A DNA stretch of 64,000 nucleotides from JAFAMS01 sp049520515 (GTDB lineage Bacteria > Vulcanimicrobiota > Vulcanimicrobiia > Vulcanimicrobiales > Vulcanimicrobiaceae): positions 1 through 64,000 of the forward strand of contig JBEKPS010000001.1 in NCBI GenBank assembly GCA_049520515.1, given 5' to 3'. The notes under the pieces were generated by a model that made no database searches, was not told the DNA's origin, and saw only the letters and a program-made list of their open reading frames with translations. Of the stretch, positions 25,055 to 33,448 are shown piece by piece. A program made the position numbers and the translations under genes. Each line of letters begins with the position of its first letter. Positions within the stretch are counted from its first letter, which is position 1.

Positions 25055-26346
25055 AGCTTCACGCCGAGTCCGACGTACGGACCGTCATGAATTTGGCCGA
25101 TCGGCGCAGCATGGTCCGCATAATACCGGTCGCCGCCGTATCCGCCGTACAAGTAGACCGGCAAATGCCGCGCCGCCAGCGCGATGCCGATATCGTATTT
25201 GAGAATTCCGTATCGCTGGTTGTAGACCGTACCGAAATTCGAGCTCAGCGGATTGCTGACGGTATAGTTTCCAGTAGCCGACGGATAATAGAACGCCGAG
25301 CCGTAGAAACTCAAACCCGCCCGTAGCTCCGGTAATTTTTCGATGCCGCCACCGAAACCGCTCAGGTGCGGATATCCGTAATTCGTGGATGCGTAGAGGT
25401 AGCCGGCTCCCACGTAGATTCGCGGCGACGCCACCTGAAACTCGGCGCGCGCATCAAGCGTGCTTTGTTGTGCAAGAAAAACGGGCGTATATGCCATGCC
25501 GCCGTCGATGGTCGCGAAATGCGTGTATTGGTTGCCCAGAGCATCCGTAAGATTGCTGCTCGTGACATACGAGTCGTGGCGATAGTCGACTTTGAGGGCG
25601 AACTCCGAGCCGCTCGAACCACCGAATGCGTAGGCTCCGTTCACCACCCACGAGTAGCAGAATTGGCCTGCAGAGAACTCGTTGAAGTTCTGTGCGCCCA
25701 CGGTAATCGCGGCTTGGACGAAACCGGGGGCCGCTCGTTCCGTCGGTGCAGCAGTGGGCGCAAGCACGGGCACAGGCGGAAGCGGCGCGAGCGTTGGTGC
25801 TGCGGTTGGCGCCAACGTCGGCGGCGGCGCGAGTGGTGGCGGCGGCGGAATGTAACGCACGACGACAACCTCCTTCGATCCAACCCACTGCACGTAAGCA
25901 CCGAGTGCTTCGGAGAGCACGCGCACCGGGACGAGCACGACGCCCTCGTAGAGCATCGGCGGTACATCGAGTGGCCGCGTCTCCCCATTGACGACGACCT
26001 CCGGCTTATCAAGCGTCACCGAAACATTGACGCCGCTCTTAATCGCGGTGATCGTTTTGCCGTCCGGTGATACCGTGACGGTGGCGCCCATCTCCTCGAA
26101 CATGCTGCGCAGCGGGACATAAATGTGCCCGTCTTTGACAAGCGCTGCGAGCACGCGATTTTCTTTGAGAACGTCGGGCTTGGCGTAGACGGTACGATTG
26201 TTGAAGATGATCGGATATTGACCGGCCGGAGGCGTCCCAAGGTCTTCGGCAGCGACAGCGAGCGACGTTCCCACGCGTCCGAGAGCCAACGTCAGAGACA
26301 AAACCGTGAATATCGCCAAGCGTCGCAAGATCTTCGAGACCTCCAA
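25051..26346 (-). CDS. Stalk-domain protein with C-terminal beta-barrel
   Basis: A 431-residue exported protein. After a signal peptide (about residues 1-33) come two copper-amine-oxidase-N-like stalk units (VPLRSMFEEMGATVTVSPDGKTITA and VPVRVLSEALGAYVQWVGSKEVVV, about 50-165). A Pro/Ala linker (about 170-205, PPPPPLAPPPTLAP) leads to a C-terminal membrane beta-barrel with aromatic strands ending GLGVKL. The layout suggests a periplasmic cell-wall-binding head tied to an outer-membrane barrel. The TTG start is only 6 bases after a -10-like TAGCGT. Its stop overlaps the ice-binding lipoprotein start, which suggests joint function at the surface. Confidence 0.8.
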   Translation of the reverse strand: MEVSKILRRLAIFTVLSLTLALGRVGTSLAVAAEDLGTPPAGQYPIIFNNRTVYAKPDVLKENRVLAALVKDGHIYVPLRSMFEEMGATVTVSPDGKTITAIKSGVNVSVTLDKPEVVVNGETRPLDVPPMLYEGVVLVPVRVLSEALGAYVQWVGSKEVVVVRYIPPPPPLAPPPTLAPTAAPTLAPLPPVPVLAPTAAPTERAAPGFVQAAITVGAQNFNEFSAGQFCYSWVVNGAYAFGGSSGSEFALKVDYRHDSYVTSSNLTDALGNQYTHFATIDGGMAYTPVFLAQQSTLDARAEFQVASPRIYVGAGYLYASTNYGYPHLSGFGGGIEKLPELRAGLSFYGSAFYYPSATGNYTVSNPLSSNFGTVYNQRYGILKYDIGIALAARHLPVYLYGGYGGDRYYADHAAPIGQIHDGPYVGLGVKL

Positions 26347-26349
26347 CTG

Positions 26350-26363
26350 CTGACGCTACCAGG
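26350..26363 (-). promoter_or_regulatory. Candidate -10 element for a leaderless transcript
   Basis: On the minus strand this reads CCTGGTAGCGTCAG, identical over 14 bases to 40928-40941. The TAGCGT hexamer ends six bases before the TTG start codon, the spacing expected for a -10 box of a leaderless mRNA. Confidence 0.4.
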
Positions 26364-26376
26364 CGGCCGCTATTCC

Positions 26377-26394
26377 GTCTGTATAGAACTGCTC
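26377..26394 (-). promoter_or_regulatory. Shared ACAGAC motif, copy 3 (weaker left arm)
   Basis: On the minus strand GAGCAGTTCTATACAGAC; the right half TTCTATACAGA equals that before the desaturase gene (36735-36744). It lies about 30 bases upstream of the stalk/barrel gene start. Confidence 0.35.
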
Positions 26395-26547
26395 ACACAC
26401 TTCGTTGTGTGCACTGTGCTAACTCGGCCTCCAAAGTTGCCAAGCCGAATCTTAAAACCTGATCAATTCGCTCGCTTTTTAGCTGACATAGCCCGGCAGT
26501 ACAGAAGGGCGCTCGTGATCTGATTTCGGTTCATGGAGGAACTGCGA

Positions 26548-27678
26548 ATGAGAGCACACGCCCGTTTGGTCGGCGCGTTATGTATCGCGGCGATTCTGTC
26601 TGCCTGCGGCGGTGGCGGAGGCGCTGGTGGAACGCGATCGAGTATCCCGGCCACCTTATCGACGGCCGTTGCAACCGCGCTCCCTGCGACGCAGGTGCAG
26701 CTCGTTGCGACGAATCTTGCCGGGCAACAGCGTTCCGATGGCGGGATCCTCTACACGAGCACGCAGATCAATCCGTACTTCGCGAACATCGCGGCGACCG
26801 GAGCGGTGCATGGCGGCGTCGATTTCATCAACGTTCAGCAGTGGATGCAGTGGTATGTCGCCCATAGCACCGCGCCCAATCCGTGGTCTTTGCCGGGCGC
26901 AATCACCGATTATAACGTTGCGTCGAATGGTGCGCTAAGCTCGACGGGAAGCGCCGATTCGGTCGATTCGTACGCGGCGACGTTTATTACGCTCGCGGCG
27001 GCAGCCTCGCGCGAAGGGTCCCCGCAGCTGCGTGCATATGTCGCAGGATTGCACACGAGCATCGAGCTGATCGCGTCGGTCATCGATGCGGTTACCGACG
27101 CCGACGGTCTTACTTGGGCGCTGCCGACGTACAAAGAGAAATATCTGATGGACAACAGCGAGGTCTACCATGGGTTGGTCGATCTCGCATACTTGCGTTC
27201 GCAGGTGTATGGCGACGCAGCCGGATCAATGCGTGCCTCCGCGCATGCATTGCAAATACAAGCCTCGATCGGGTCCGAGATGTGGAGCGCGAGCCTCAAT
27301 CAGTTTGCCGTCGCCCTCGACAACGGGGGCCTGACGTGGCCGCAAGCCGGCAATTGGCAGGACGCGGCCTCGCAGCTCTTTCCAATATTGCACGGTGTTA
27401 TTGCTCCCGCGTCGCCGCCCGCGCAGAGCGCGTACGCGCAGTTCTCCGCTGAATTTCCCGGATGGCCGTCACTGCAGAAACCGGATGAGTATCCCTGGGC
27501 CGACATTGCCTTCGTGGCGCTCGTGATGAACGACGTCAGCCGAGCCACAACGTACGCGAGCTCAGTCCAGCAGCAGTATTCGCCCGGTTTCGCCTATCCA
27601 TGGTACTGCGCTGAGTCAGGATGGTACATTCGTATACTCGACGGTCTCATCACTCCGCTTACAGTCGCCAATCTCTAG
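26548..27678 (+). CDS. Lipoprotein with six-hairpin glycosidase-like fold
   Basis: A 376-residue lipoprotein (lipobox LSAC, then a Gly run). The body is helical and aromatic with repeated hairpin-like units (GAVHGGVDFINVQQWMQWY, ADSVDSYAATFITLAAAA, MDNSEVYHGLVDLAYL, YPWADIAFVALVMND, PWYCAESGWYIRILDGL). These resemble alpha/alpha-toroid enzymes such as GH8 or other polysaccharide-active families. Conserved acidic residues (SADSVDSY, MDNSE) could be catalytic. ATG at 26548 is chosen because GGAGGA lies six bases before it. Position between exopolysaccharide genes suggests trimming of the polymer; this is inference. Confidence 0.6.
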   Translation: MRAHARLVGALCIAAILSACGGGGGAGGTRSSIPATLSTAVATALPATQVQLVATNLAGQQRSDGGILYTSTQINPYFANIAATGAVHGGVDFINVQQWMQWYVAHSTAPNPWSLPGAITDYNVASNGALSSTGSADSVDSYAATFITLAAAASREGSPQLRAYVAGLHTSIELIASVIDAVTDADGLTWALPTYKEKYLMDNSEVYHGLVDLAYLRSQVYGDAAGSMRASAHALQIQASIGSEMWSASLNQFAVALDNGGLTWPQAGNWQDAASQLFPILHGVIAPASPPAQSAYAQFSAEFPGWPSLQKPDEYPWADIAFVALVMNDVSRATTYASSVQQQYSPGFAYPWYCAESGWYIRILDGLITPLTVANL

Positions 27679-27679
27679 C

Positions 27680-28495
27680 CTAGGGTCCGACTTCGCGGAA
27701 GATACCGACGCTGAGCGCGCGGCGAATGTAAATCATGTTGCCGCTCGTGCTGTCCGTTAAGCGCCCAATCGAGATGCCAACGTCGTACCCTCCCTTGCGG
27801 TTGAGCCAATGTTTGACGTCGATACCAGCCTGGAGCGCGCGTTGACCAATCTCGTTTGGAAGTGTTGGCGCAAAGACGCCGTTTGGCGGCGCATCGCCCG
27901 CCAGCAAGGTCAGCGTCGTAATCGTGACTCCCTCCGCGCCGCTCGCCGCGGTGAGGATTCCGGTCGACGTGCCCATGCGGCCGCTCGTGAATGACGGAAG
28001 CCAGCGCAGCGTCACATTAAAATTGCCGTGGTACCATGAGGGGCCCATGTTGAGGTAGTTCTGCACGACGCCGTTCGGATTCACGACTGTGCCGGCGCCG
28101 AAGCCCATCACGGTCGCGCCTTGCTGACCGAATTTTACGTCGCCCTCCAGATATGCGCTGCGCGTAGGAAGCAGGTTGCCGCTCGAGACACCGACCGCGG
28201 CGTAGGTGAAGAATTTTGGCGACCAATCATGGTAGTCGTCGAGCACGACTTCGAGACCGTGTGTCGGACCGCCGGAATCTGAGTCTGTCTGGTCGACGAT
28301 CGAGATGCCCGGTTTATCTTTTCCGATTTGCTCGCGGTCGCTGAGCGTGACTGCGTTCCATGGTCCGTATACATCGCCGGGACTCGTAAAGCCCGAGACG
28401 GTGTCGTTAATCTCCCATTCGCCGGCTTGGGCGGCGAGCGGCGCGATCAGCATTGAGACAAATACGATGCAAACGGCGAGATTGCGACCGATCAT
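27680..28495 (-). CDS. YaiO-like outer-membrane beta-barrel protein (second locus)
   Basis: A 271-residue exported barrel. The signal peptide is MIGRNLAVCIVFVSMLIAPLAAQA. Strands typical of YaiO follow (EWEINDTVSGFTSPG, SPKFFTYAAVGVSSGNLLPTRSAYLEGDVKF, GGYDVGISIGRL, ALSVGIFREV). The start at 28495 is set by an ATGA overlap with the upstream deacetylase-like gene; the longer frame upstream is only its shadow. It is the last gene of a five-gene minus-strand operon and probably the outer-membrane component of the system. Confidence 0.75.
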   Translation of the reverse strand: MIGRNLAVCIVFVSMLIAPLAAQAGEWEINDTVSGFTSPGDVYGPWNAVTLSDREQIGKDKPGISIVDQTDSDSGGPTHGLEVVLDDYHDWSPKFFTYAAVGVSSGNLLPTRSAYLEGDVKFGQQGATVMGFGAGTVVNPNGVVQNYLNMGPSWYHGNFNVTLRWLPSFTSGRMGTSTGILTAASGAEGVTITTLTLLAGDAPPNGVFAPTLPNEIGQRALQAGIDVKHWLNRKGGYDVGISIGRLTDSTSGNMIYIRRALSVGIFREVGP

Positions 28496-30315
28496 GATGA
28501 TGCTCCAACAAACGTGAGGTCGAGATCGCGGTAGTCGCCGTTCACCGCAAAGATCGTGTAATTGCCCTGGGTCGACATCTGGCGAATACCCTCGGGGAGC
28601 TGGGCATTTTTCAGGAGCCATGCCGACGGCAGGGCAAATGCGATCGAACGCAGTCCGTTCACGTTATGCAAATGCACATCCACCCCGCTGCGCGTCTTGA
28701 TGAACGATGACGTTGTTGCAACGAAGCGATCCATGAACGCTGCGGCTGACGGCATGTCCGTCATGCGCAACACTCCTTCGCGCTGCATCACTTCCAATCG
28801 ATCGAGCGACCGTCCGAGCGCGTCCGCATACGCGGGCGCCAAAAAATCGTACGAGTGACTGTAGATCAGATAAATCCCGCGCCGATCTGCGGCATACGAG
28901 GCCGTCTGCTCGACCCAGCGTTCGACAGCCGATGCCGGGATGTGCGCGCGCCGCATTTCAGCGACCGACGCAGATCTACCAAACGGAACGATCGGAAACG
29001 CCCAACTGTACTTCGACACGAGCTTGCCGTTAAAGAACGGCCGCTCTACGGGCGCACCCGTATCGCCTGTGTAGTAGTAGCCTTTGATGCCAAGGCTGTC
29101 GAGGACGTTCGTCATCATCGGCTGCGGATGTACGCCGACCGGTGCAGCGTACGATCGAATCTTCTGGCCGGTGATAGACTCGAGGCAGCGACTGTTGCGA
29201 TCGACAAGCTCGCGCACTTGTGCGACGGAATAGCGGTGTTCTTCCAAGTTCTTGGCGAACAGGTTGTGCGCCCATCCACCGTGCGAACCGATTTTCCCAT
29301 AAGGCAACAACATCCCGAGATATTTGCGGCCCGTCCGGCATGCGTCAAATCCAAGGCCGTCACCGATCCGATCGAGATCGGGGCCTGCTGTAACGTCGAA
29401 TTCCATGTGGACGGCACGCCGAAGCAATCCGCGATGGCGGAGGTTCGGGATCCCGAGGAATTCGTTATTGGAGTCGATGTGAATGTCAAGAATCAATTCC
29501 CCGATGCCATCAGGAGCGGCCACGAGATGCGGCAAGTCGCTACTGCTCGTAAGCAGCGTACTGAGCAGCGTCATGGGAAAACCGTCGCTGTTGGCGCGCA
29601 AGTAGCCGAGCGGTAGCGCAAGGTACGCCACGGTTCCAAGGTGGACGGACCTTCGCGTGATCATCGGCGTGGGTCCGTCACCCGCATCGACGACGACGTC
29701 GTTACTCAAAATCTCGGCGCGCGGGAACTGATACGTCAGCGGCCCATATTGGTAGCTGGAGAGTTCGTCGTTGATGATCTTACCGGAGGGTACATCCCAT
29801 CGCTTTGGTTCCGCGGAATCCGTAAACTGCATCGGACCGCTCGTAAAGGCTTTGGCACGAAGCGTTTGGTACAGAAAATCATCGACGCCGCTGACTTCAG
29901 CAAACAGCGAGCCTGGACGATACTGTCCGTTCGTCGTGTGCGTTCCCGCATCGGAGACGGTGACGACCAATCCGCCGAGGCTCGCATAGCGGGTCAATTC
30001 CAGAATCGCTTCTTCGGGAAGGCGCAAATTGACCCCATCGGGGAAGACAATCGCTGCGTACATTCTGTGCAGCGCGTCTCCGCGGAACAGCGAGATGTCC
30101 GTTGACGCGATCCATCGGAATGGAATGCCGGTCTCGCGAAACGTCTCTTCGTACACCGCGCGGATCTCGTTGCTCGGCCGAACGTCCTGTCGTGTGTAGA
30201 CGAGGGCAACGCCGACAGCGCGCTGGTCTGCGATCGTGGTCAGCTGTGAGGTTCGGAGCAAGACCAGGAGCAACGCGATCAGCGCCACGAGTGCCACCAC
30301 GCCGCGTCGACTCAC
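28492..30315 (-). CDS. Membrane-anchored polysaccharide deacetylase-like protein
   Basis: A 607-residue protein with one N-terminal membrane helix (GVVALVALIALLLVLL) and a periplasmic body. Residues about 40-230 form an alpha/beta region that resembles a glutamine-amidotransferase or ThuA-like Rossmann fold (YAAIVFPDGVNLRLP, ASLGGLVVTVSDAGTHTTNG). Residues about 265-500 look like a NodB/DUF2334-type deacetylase barrel: LDIHIDSNNEF (metal Asp/His), GSHGGWAHN, YAAPVGVHPQP and LIYSHSYDF. A beta-rich tail ends it. The GTG start at 30315 overlaps the upstream gene's stop (GTGA). Likely a functional counterpart of PgaB/PelA, modifying the nascent polymer. Confidence 0.7.
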   Translation of the reverse strand: MSRRGVVALVALIALLLVLLRTSQLTTIADQRAVGVALVYTRQDVRPSNEIRAVYEETFRETGIPFRWIASTDISLFRGDALHRMYAAIVFPDGVNLRLPEEAILELTRYASLGGLVVTVSDAGTHTTNGQYRPGSLFAEVSGVDDFLYQTLRAKAFTSGPMQFTDSAEPKRWDVPSGKIINDELSSYQYGPLTYQFPRAEILSNDVVVDAGDGPTPMITRRSVHLGTVAYLALPLGYLRANSDGFPMTLLSTLLTSSSDLPHLVAAPDGIGELILDIHIDSNNEFLGIPNLRHRGLLRRAVHMEFDVTAGPDLDRIGDGLGFDACRTGRKYLGMLLPYGKIGSHGGWAHNLFAKNLEEHRYSVAQVRELVDRNSRCLESITGQKIRSYAAPVGVHPQPMMTNVLDSLGIKGYYYTGDTGAPVERPFFNGKLVSKYSWAFPIVPFGRSASVAEMRRAHIPASAVERWVEQTASYAADRRGIYLIYSHSYDFLAPAYADALGRSLDRLEVMQREGVLRMTDMPSAAAFMDRFVATTSSFIKTRSGVDVHLHNVNGLRSIAFALPSAWLLKNAQLPEGIRQMSTQGNYTIFAVNGDYRDLDLTFVGASS

Positions 30316-31322
30316 AGCGTCTTGCCGCCCGCGTCGGCAACGATCCAACCTTGGACTTCAACGTCGTTCGCAATTTGCATATGCCCGCCGGCGTACACCG
30401 TTTTCACGCCACCCCTGCGACCCACGCGTGAACGCGGTCCCAACCGCACGACGCCCTCCGCAAACACGTGTCCGCTGACGTCGACGTCCGAGGCTAAGGT
30501 TACGTCGCCGCGCACAATAACGTTTCCATCAATCCGAACGCCCGGCTCGATGTAGAGCGGTCCATGAACCTTGATGTGGGAGGGGATGTGCGTGTTCGTT
30601 TCGATCCGGACCGCGCCGTACAGGATCATCGATTTGCCGGCGTCGACGTGCGTCTGTCCTATTTGTACGGATTCTAGGCGCCTTTTATTTTCGTGCTTTT
30701 CAAACGTAAACGGTTCTTCAGCCGCAGTCTGCGTCGCCACCGGTGAACCCCATACGCGTTCGAATTCCACGTGGTCGGCCATCGTGAAGCGGCTTCCGCC
30801 GCTCGCGGAGACGCCGAGATTCGAGTCGGCACCGACCGTGACCTCACCATTGGCATCGATCCATCGCAGGATTTGTACGGACTCGCCGATGTGCATGACG
30901 CCGTCGCTTGTCAGCGTTCGCGCGACAACGCCGCTCTCGACGTCGAGTGATTCGAGCGCGTAGGCATCGCGAATCCCGGCACCCTGACCTACTCGCACGC
31001 GGTCGCCAACCGAGATTCCTCGTACGCGCTTCTCCGCCTCGATCACAAAGTCGGGGGCCCATTTGACCTCCTCGTTGGTGCGGAGTTTGACTTCCTCGCT
31101 AAACGCCGCGCCGTGCGCAGCGGCCACAAAGGGCGACAGCATCGCGCGGAGCGCCGTACCGAACCAGCGCGCGTCGCGCTCATAACCTTCGGAGATGTGG
31201 AGCTGGACGTCGTCTTTTGGCCGAAAGATCTCCAAGAGTGTCGGTATGGCCGGGATGAGGAGCATCAGCGCGAAGGCTGAAATGCTAAGCAGAAGCAGCA
31301 TCTTTTTGCTTCTGCCTTGCAT
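30312..31322 (-). CDS. Membrane-anchored bactofilin-like beta-solenoid protein
   Basis: A 336-residue protein. An N-terminal membrane helix (MLLLLSISAFALMLLIPAIP) is followed by an extracytoplasmic region with short beta-repeat strands: ISVGDRVRVGQGAGIRDAY, MHIGESVQIL, and at the end (about 215-330) SMILYGAVRIETNTHIPSHIKVHGPLYI, DGNVIVRGDVTLASDVDVSGHVFAEGVVRLGPRSRVG. The last stretch has the stepwise hydrophobic pattern of polymer-forming bactofilins. Bactofilins are normally cytoplasmic scaffolds, so this anchored form next to a synthase is unusual. ATG 31322 overlaps the synthase gene by 38 bases; ATG 31301 is an alternative. Confidence 0.65.
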   Translation of the reverse strand: MQGRSKKMLLLLSISAFALMLLIPAIPTLLEIFRPKDDVQLHISEGYERDARWFGTALRAMLSPFVAAAHGAAFSEEVKLRTNEEVKWAPDFVIEAEKRVRGISVGDRVRVGQGAGIRDAYALESLDVESGVVARTLTSDGVMHIGESVQILRWIDANGEVTVGADSNLGVSASGGSRFTMADHVEFERVWGSPVATQTAAEEPFTFEKHENKRRLESVQIGQTHVDAGKSMILYGAVRIETNTHIPSHIKVHGPLYIEPGVRIDGNVIVRGDVTLASDVDVSGHVFAEGVVRLGPRSRVGRRGGVKTVYAGGHMQIANDVEVQGWIVADAGGKTL

Positions 31323-32565
31323 GCCGCGTTACGTCCCATTGCGCGCGTCGCGCTTTTACGAAGTCGCCGAACGCATCGATCGCTCCGCTCGTAACGGCCC
31401 AGCTGTTGAACAAGAATAAATAGAATAGGGATGGCAGGAGGTACAACCGTTCGCGACCACCATCGAGTACCTCAGCCGCACCGACCTCAAAAACCGGCGC
31501 GAAGTTCCCCATTGCGTTGTAGCTCACGACGAAGAACGCAAACAGGATCCCGGGAAAGAACGGAATCGCACCCATGAAAAACAGCAGCGCGTTCGTCGCG
31601 ATCCCGCTGAGCAAGATCGGTGGTACGCAGTAGATGAAGAGCAGGAGTGCGGCGTCGAGTTTCTGGACAGGAGAAAGCTTGCTCGAGCGCAGCAGCGGGA
31701 GAATGTTCACCGCGAAGGCCCGATTGTGGCCGTGCGCCCAGCGCCGAAGCTGTGTGAAGCGCGCGTCCCACGTCTCCGGCACTTCTTCGTAACACTCGGC
31801 GCGGTTGGCATAACTGATGCGCCAACCATTCAGGAAGAGGCGCGCCGAAAGGTCCGTATCTTCCGCAAGGGTCTCGACCGAGAAGCCGCCGAGCGCGATG
31901 ACGACCGAGCGCCGAAAACCGCCGACCGTCCCGCCATATTGAGGAAAGAGATCGAGATTGTAACGCGCTTGTTGATCGACCTGATACCCACCGGACCGTT
32001 CCAACGCCAATAATCGGGTCATGAAGCTCGTCGAACTGTTGCGGGGAACGACCCTGCCCATGACAGCCCCGACTTCCGGATCGATGAAGGCCATGACAAG
32101 CTCACGGACGAGATCTTTGCCGGGAGTGTAGTCGGCGTCGAACACGAGGACGATCTCGTTCGAAGCGTGGGCTAACGCGCGGTTGAGCGCATTCGATTTG
32201 CCACGCTCGCCTTGAAGGTTGTAGATCGGCTTGATGAACGGATAACGTTGAGAATACGCGTACGCGATCGTCGTCGTATCGTCCTGAGATTGATCGTCGA
32301 CCGGGATGATCTCAATCAGATCCTTCGGATAGTTTGATGCGACGAGCGCGTCGAAGATTGCAGCTGCGACCGTATCTTCGTTGCGCATGGGGACGATGAT
32401 CGATACGGGCGGGAGATCGCTGTCGAGCAGATCTTGATAGTACGGACGCTGCCATCCCGTCAATCGATTCAGCGTAAATATCCAGTGCCGGATCGCGTAC
32501 ACGACCATGATCGCGACCACGATCCAGGTCCAAGTCTGGAGAACTAAGACTATTCCGAGCCCCAT
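31285..32565 (-). CDS. Membrane-bound family 2 glycosyltransferase, PgaC-like
   Basis: A 426-residue polysaccharide synthase. An N-terminal helix (MGLGIVLVLQTWTWIVVAIMVVY) precedes the GT-A domain, with PVDDQSQDDT, VFDADYTPG (DxD), AEDTDLSARL and QLRRWAHGHNR (the Q-x-x-R-W processivity motif). Four or so C-terminal helices follow. ATG at 32565 with AAGG five bases upstream is chosen; the long frame upstream is a shadow of the next gene, which this one overlaps by 16 bases. Substrate unknown; PgaC relatives use UDP-GlcNAc. Confidence 0.88.
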   Translation of the reverse strand: MGLGIVLVLQTWTWIVVAIMVVYAIRHWIFTLNRLTGWQRPYYQDLLDSDLPPVSIIVPMRNEDTVAAAIFDALVASNYPKDLIEIIPVDDQSQDDTTTIAYAYSQRYPFIKPIYNLQGERGKSNALNRALAHASNEIVLVFDADYTPGKDLVRELVMAFIDPEVGAVMGRVVPRNSSTSFMTRLLALERSGGYQVDQQARYNLDLFPQYGGTVGGFRRSVVIALGGFSVETLAEDTDLSARLFLNGWRISYANRAECYEEVPETWDARFTQLRRWAHGHNRAFAVNILPLLRSSKLSPVQKLDAALLLFIYCVPPILLSGIATNALLFFMGAIPFFPGILFAFFVVSYNAMGNFAPVFEVGAAEVLDGGRERLYLLPSLFYLFLFNSWAVTSGAIDAFGDFVKARRAQWDVTRHARQKQKDAASA

Positions 32566-33338
32566 AAGACCTTCTGCGACTGCAGCGCGCGCGCGAAACG
32601 AACCAGCAAGATACTCAAGAAACAAACGACCGGAACCACATCCAGCAACGGACCAAAGATAAAATACAGATCCGTCATCGCGATCGGTCCCGTCTTGCCG
32701 AGAATCGCGATGAAGCACGTATAGCGCACGATCGAGAGCGGTACGTCCCATGCTACGGTGAGCAAAATGAATCCGATCCGTTCCATGATGCTGAACGGAA
32801 ACAGCACGGCGAAAAACCCGACGAATACCGGAATCACGAGCCAGGTCAGAAGCGCAGTCCTTAACATGAGCTGCGAGAACGCTGCACTGTCGTAGCCCAA
32901 GTGGCCAGCCAGGAACAAAAAGATCGCGGCCCCACCGATTAACAGAGCGTTGAGATTGATGAAAAACCGGACCGGCGCGGCAATTTCTCTCCACACGGAG
33001 AGCCCGACGATTATGATCGCGCATACGAGCATCACGACCAGCAGCTCCAGCCAGTCGCTGTGGCGGATGTCGAACGTCATCGGATGGAGCGTCACGAACA
33101 GAAATGGATCGGCGAAGGGCCGGGCCGGCACGCCTTCATAGCGCGAAGCAAAGAACGCGACGTTTGACATCGCATTGAGACACCATTGCGCGCAAAGGAC
33201 GACCAGCAACTCAACGATCACGACAGCTGGGATCGTTGTCAGGATCGCTTTCGCTCCGATGGGAAGGTTCCGATAGGATCGATGCGGGGCAATGTCGTGG
33301 TGTATCCCGCGGTTAAGACGAAAACTCACGTTTTCCAA
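32550..33338 (-). CDS. Multi-helix membrane protein at head of second exopolysaccharide operon
   Basis: A 262-residue protein with six or seven predicted helices: about 27-50, 95-115, 120-145, 158-195 and 225-250. No enzymatic motif is visible, and the family was not recognised. The start is uncertain: TTG at 33338 is the longest, with GTG at 33329 inside it as an alternative. Its place as the first gene, overlapping the GT2 gene, suggests an inner-membrane partner of the synthase, comparable in position to PgaD-type accessory proteins. Confidence 0.65.
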   Translation of the reverse strand: MENVSFRLNRGIHHDIAPHRSYRNLPIGAKAILTTIPAVVIVELLVVLCAQWCLNAMSNVAFFASRYEGVPARPFADPFLFVTLHPMTFDIRHSDWLELLVVMLVCAIIIVGLSVWREIAAPVRFFINLNALLIGGAAIFLFLAGHLGYDSAAFSQLMLRTALLTWLVIPVFVGFFAVLFPFSIMERIGFILLTVAWDVPLSIVRYTCFIAILGKTGPIAMTDLYFIFGPLLDVVPVVCFLSILLVRFARALQSQKVLWGSE

Positions 33339-33408
33339 CGCTACATGGCATCCGTACTCAAGTCTGGTCTATATTGCTCAGTACGTAACGGATTCAAACG
33401 TGCGGAGT

Positions 33409-33426
33409 GTCGCTATTTATACAGAC
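33409..33426 (+). promoter_or_regulatory. Shared GTC..ACAGAC motif, copy 4
   Basis: GTCGCTATTTATACAGAC, upstream of the second Crp/Fnr gene. Downstream bases CGCTTGAAC also match the desaturase copy (CGCTCGAAC) at the same distance, extending the shared block to about 30 bases. Confidence 0.4.
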
Positions 33427-33448
33427 CTGACGCTTGAACGCCGTCATA

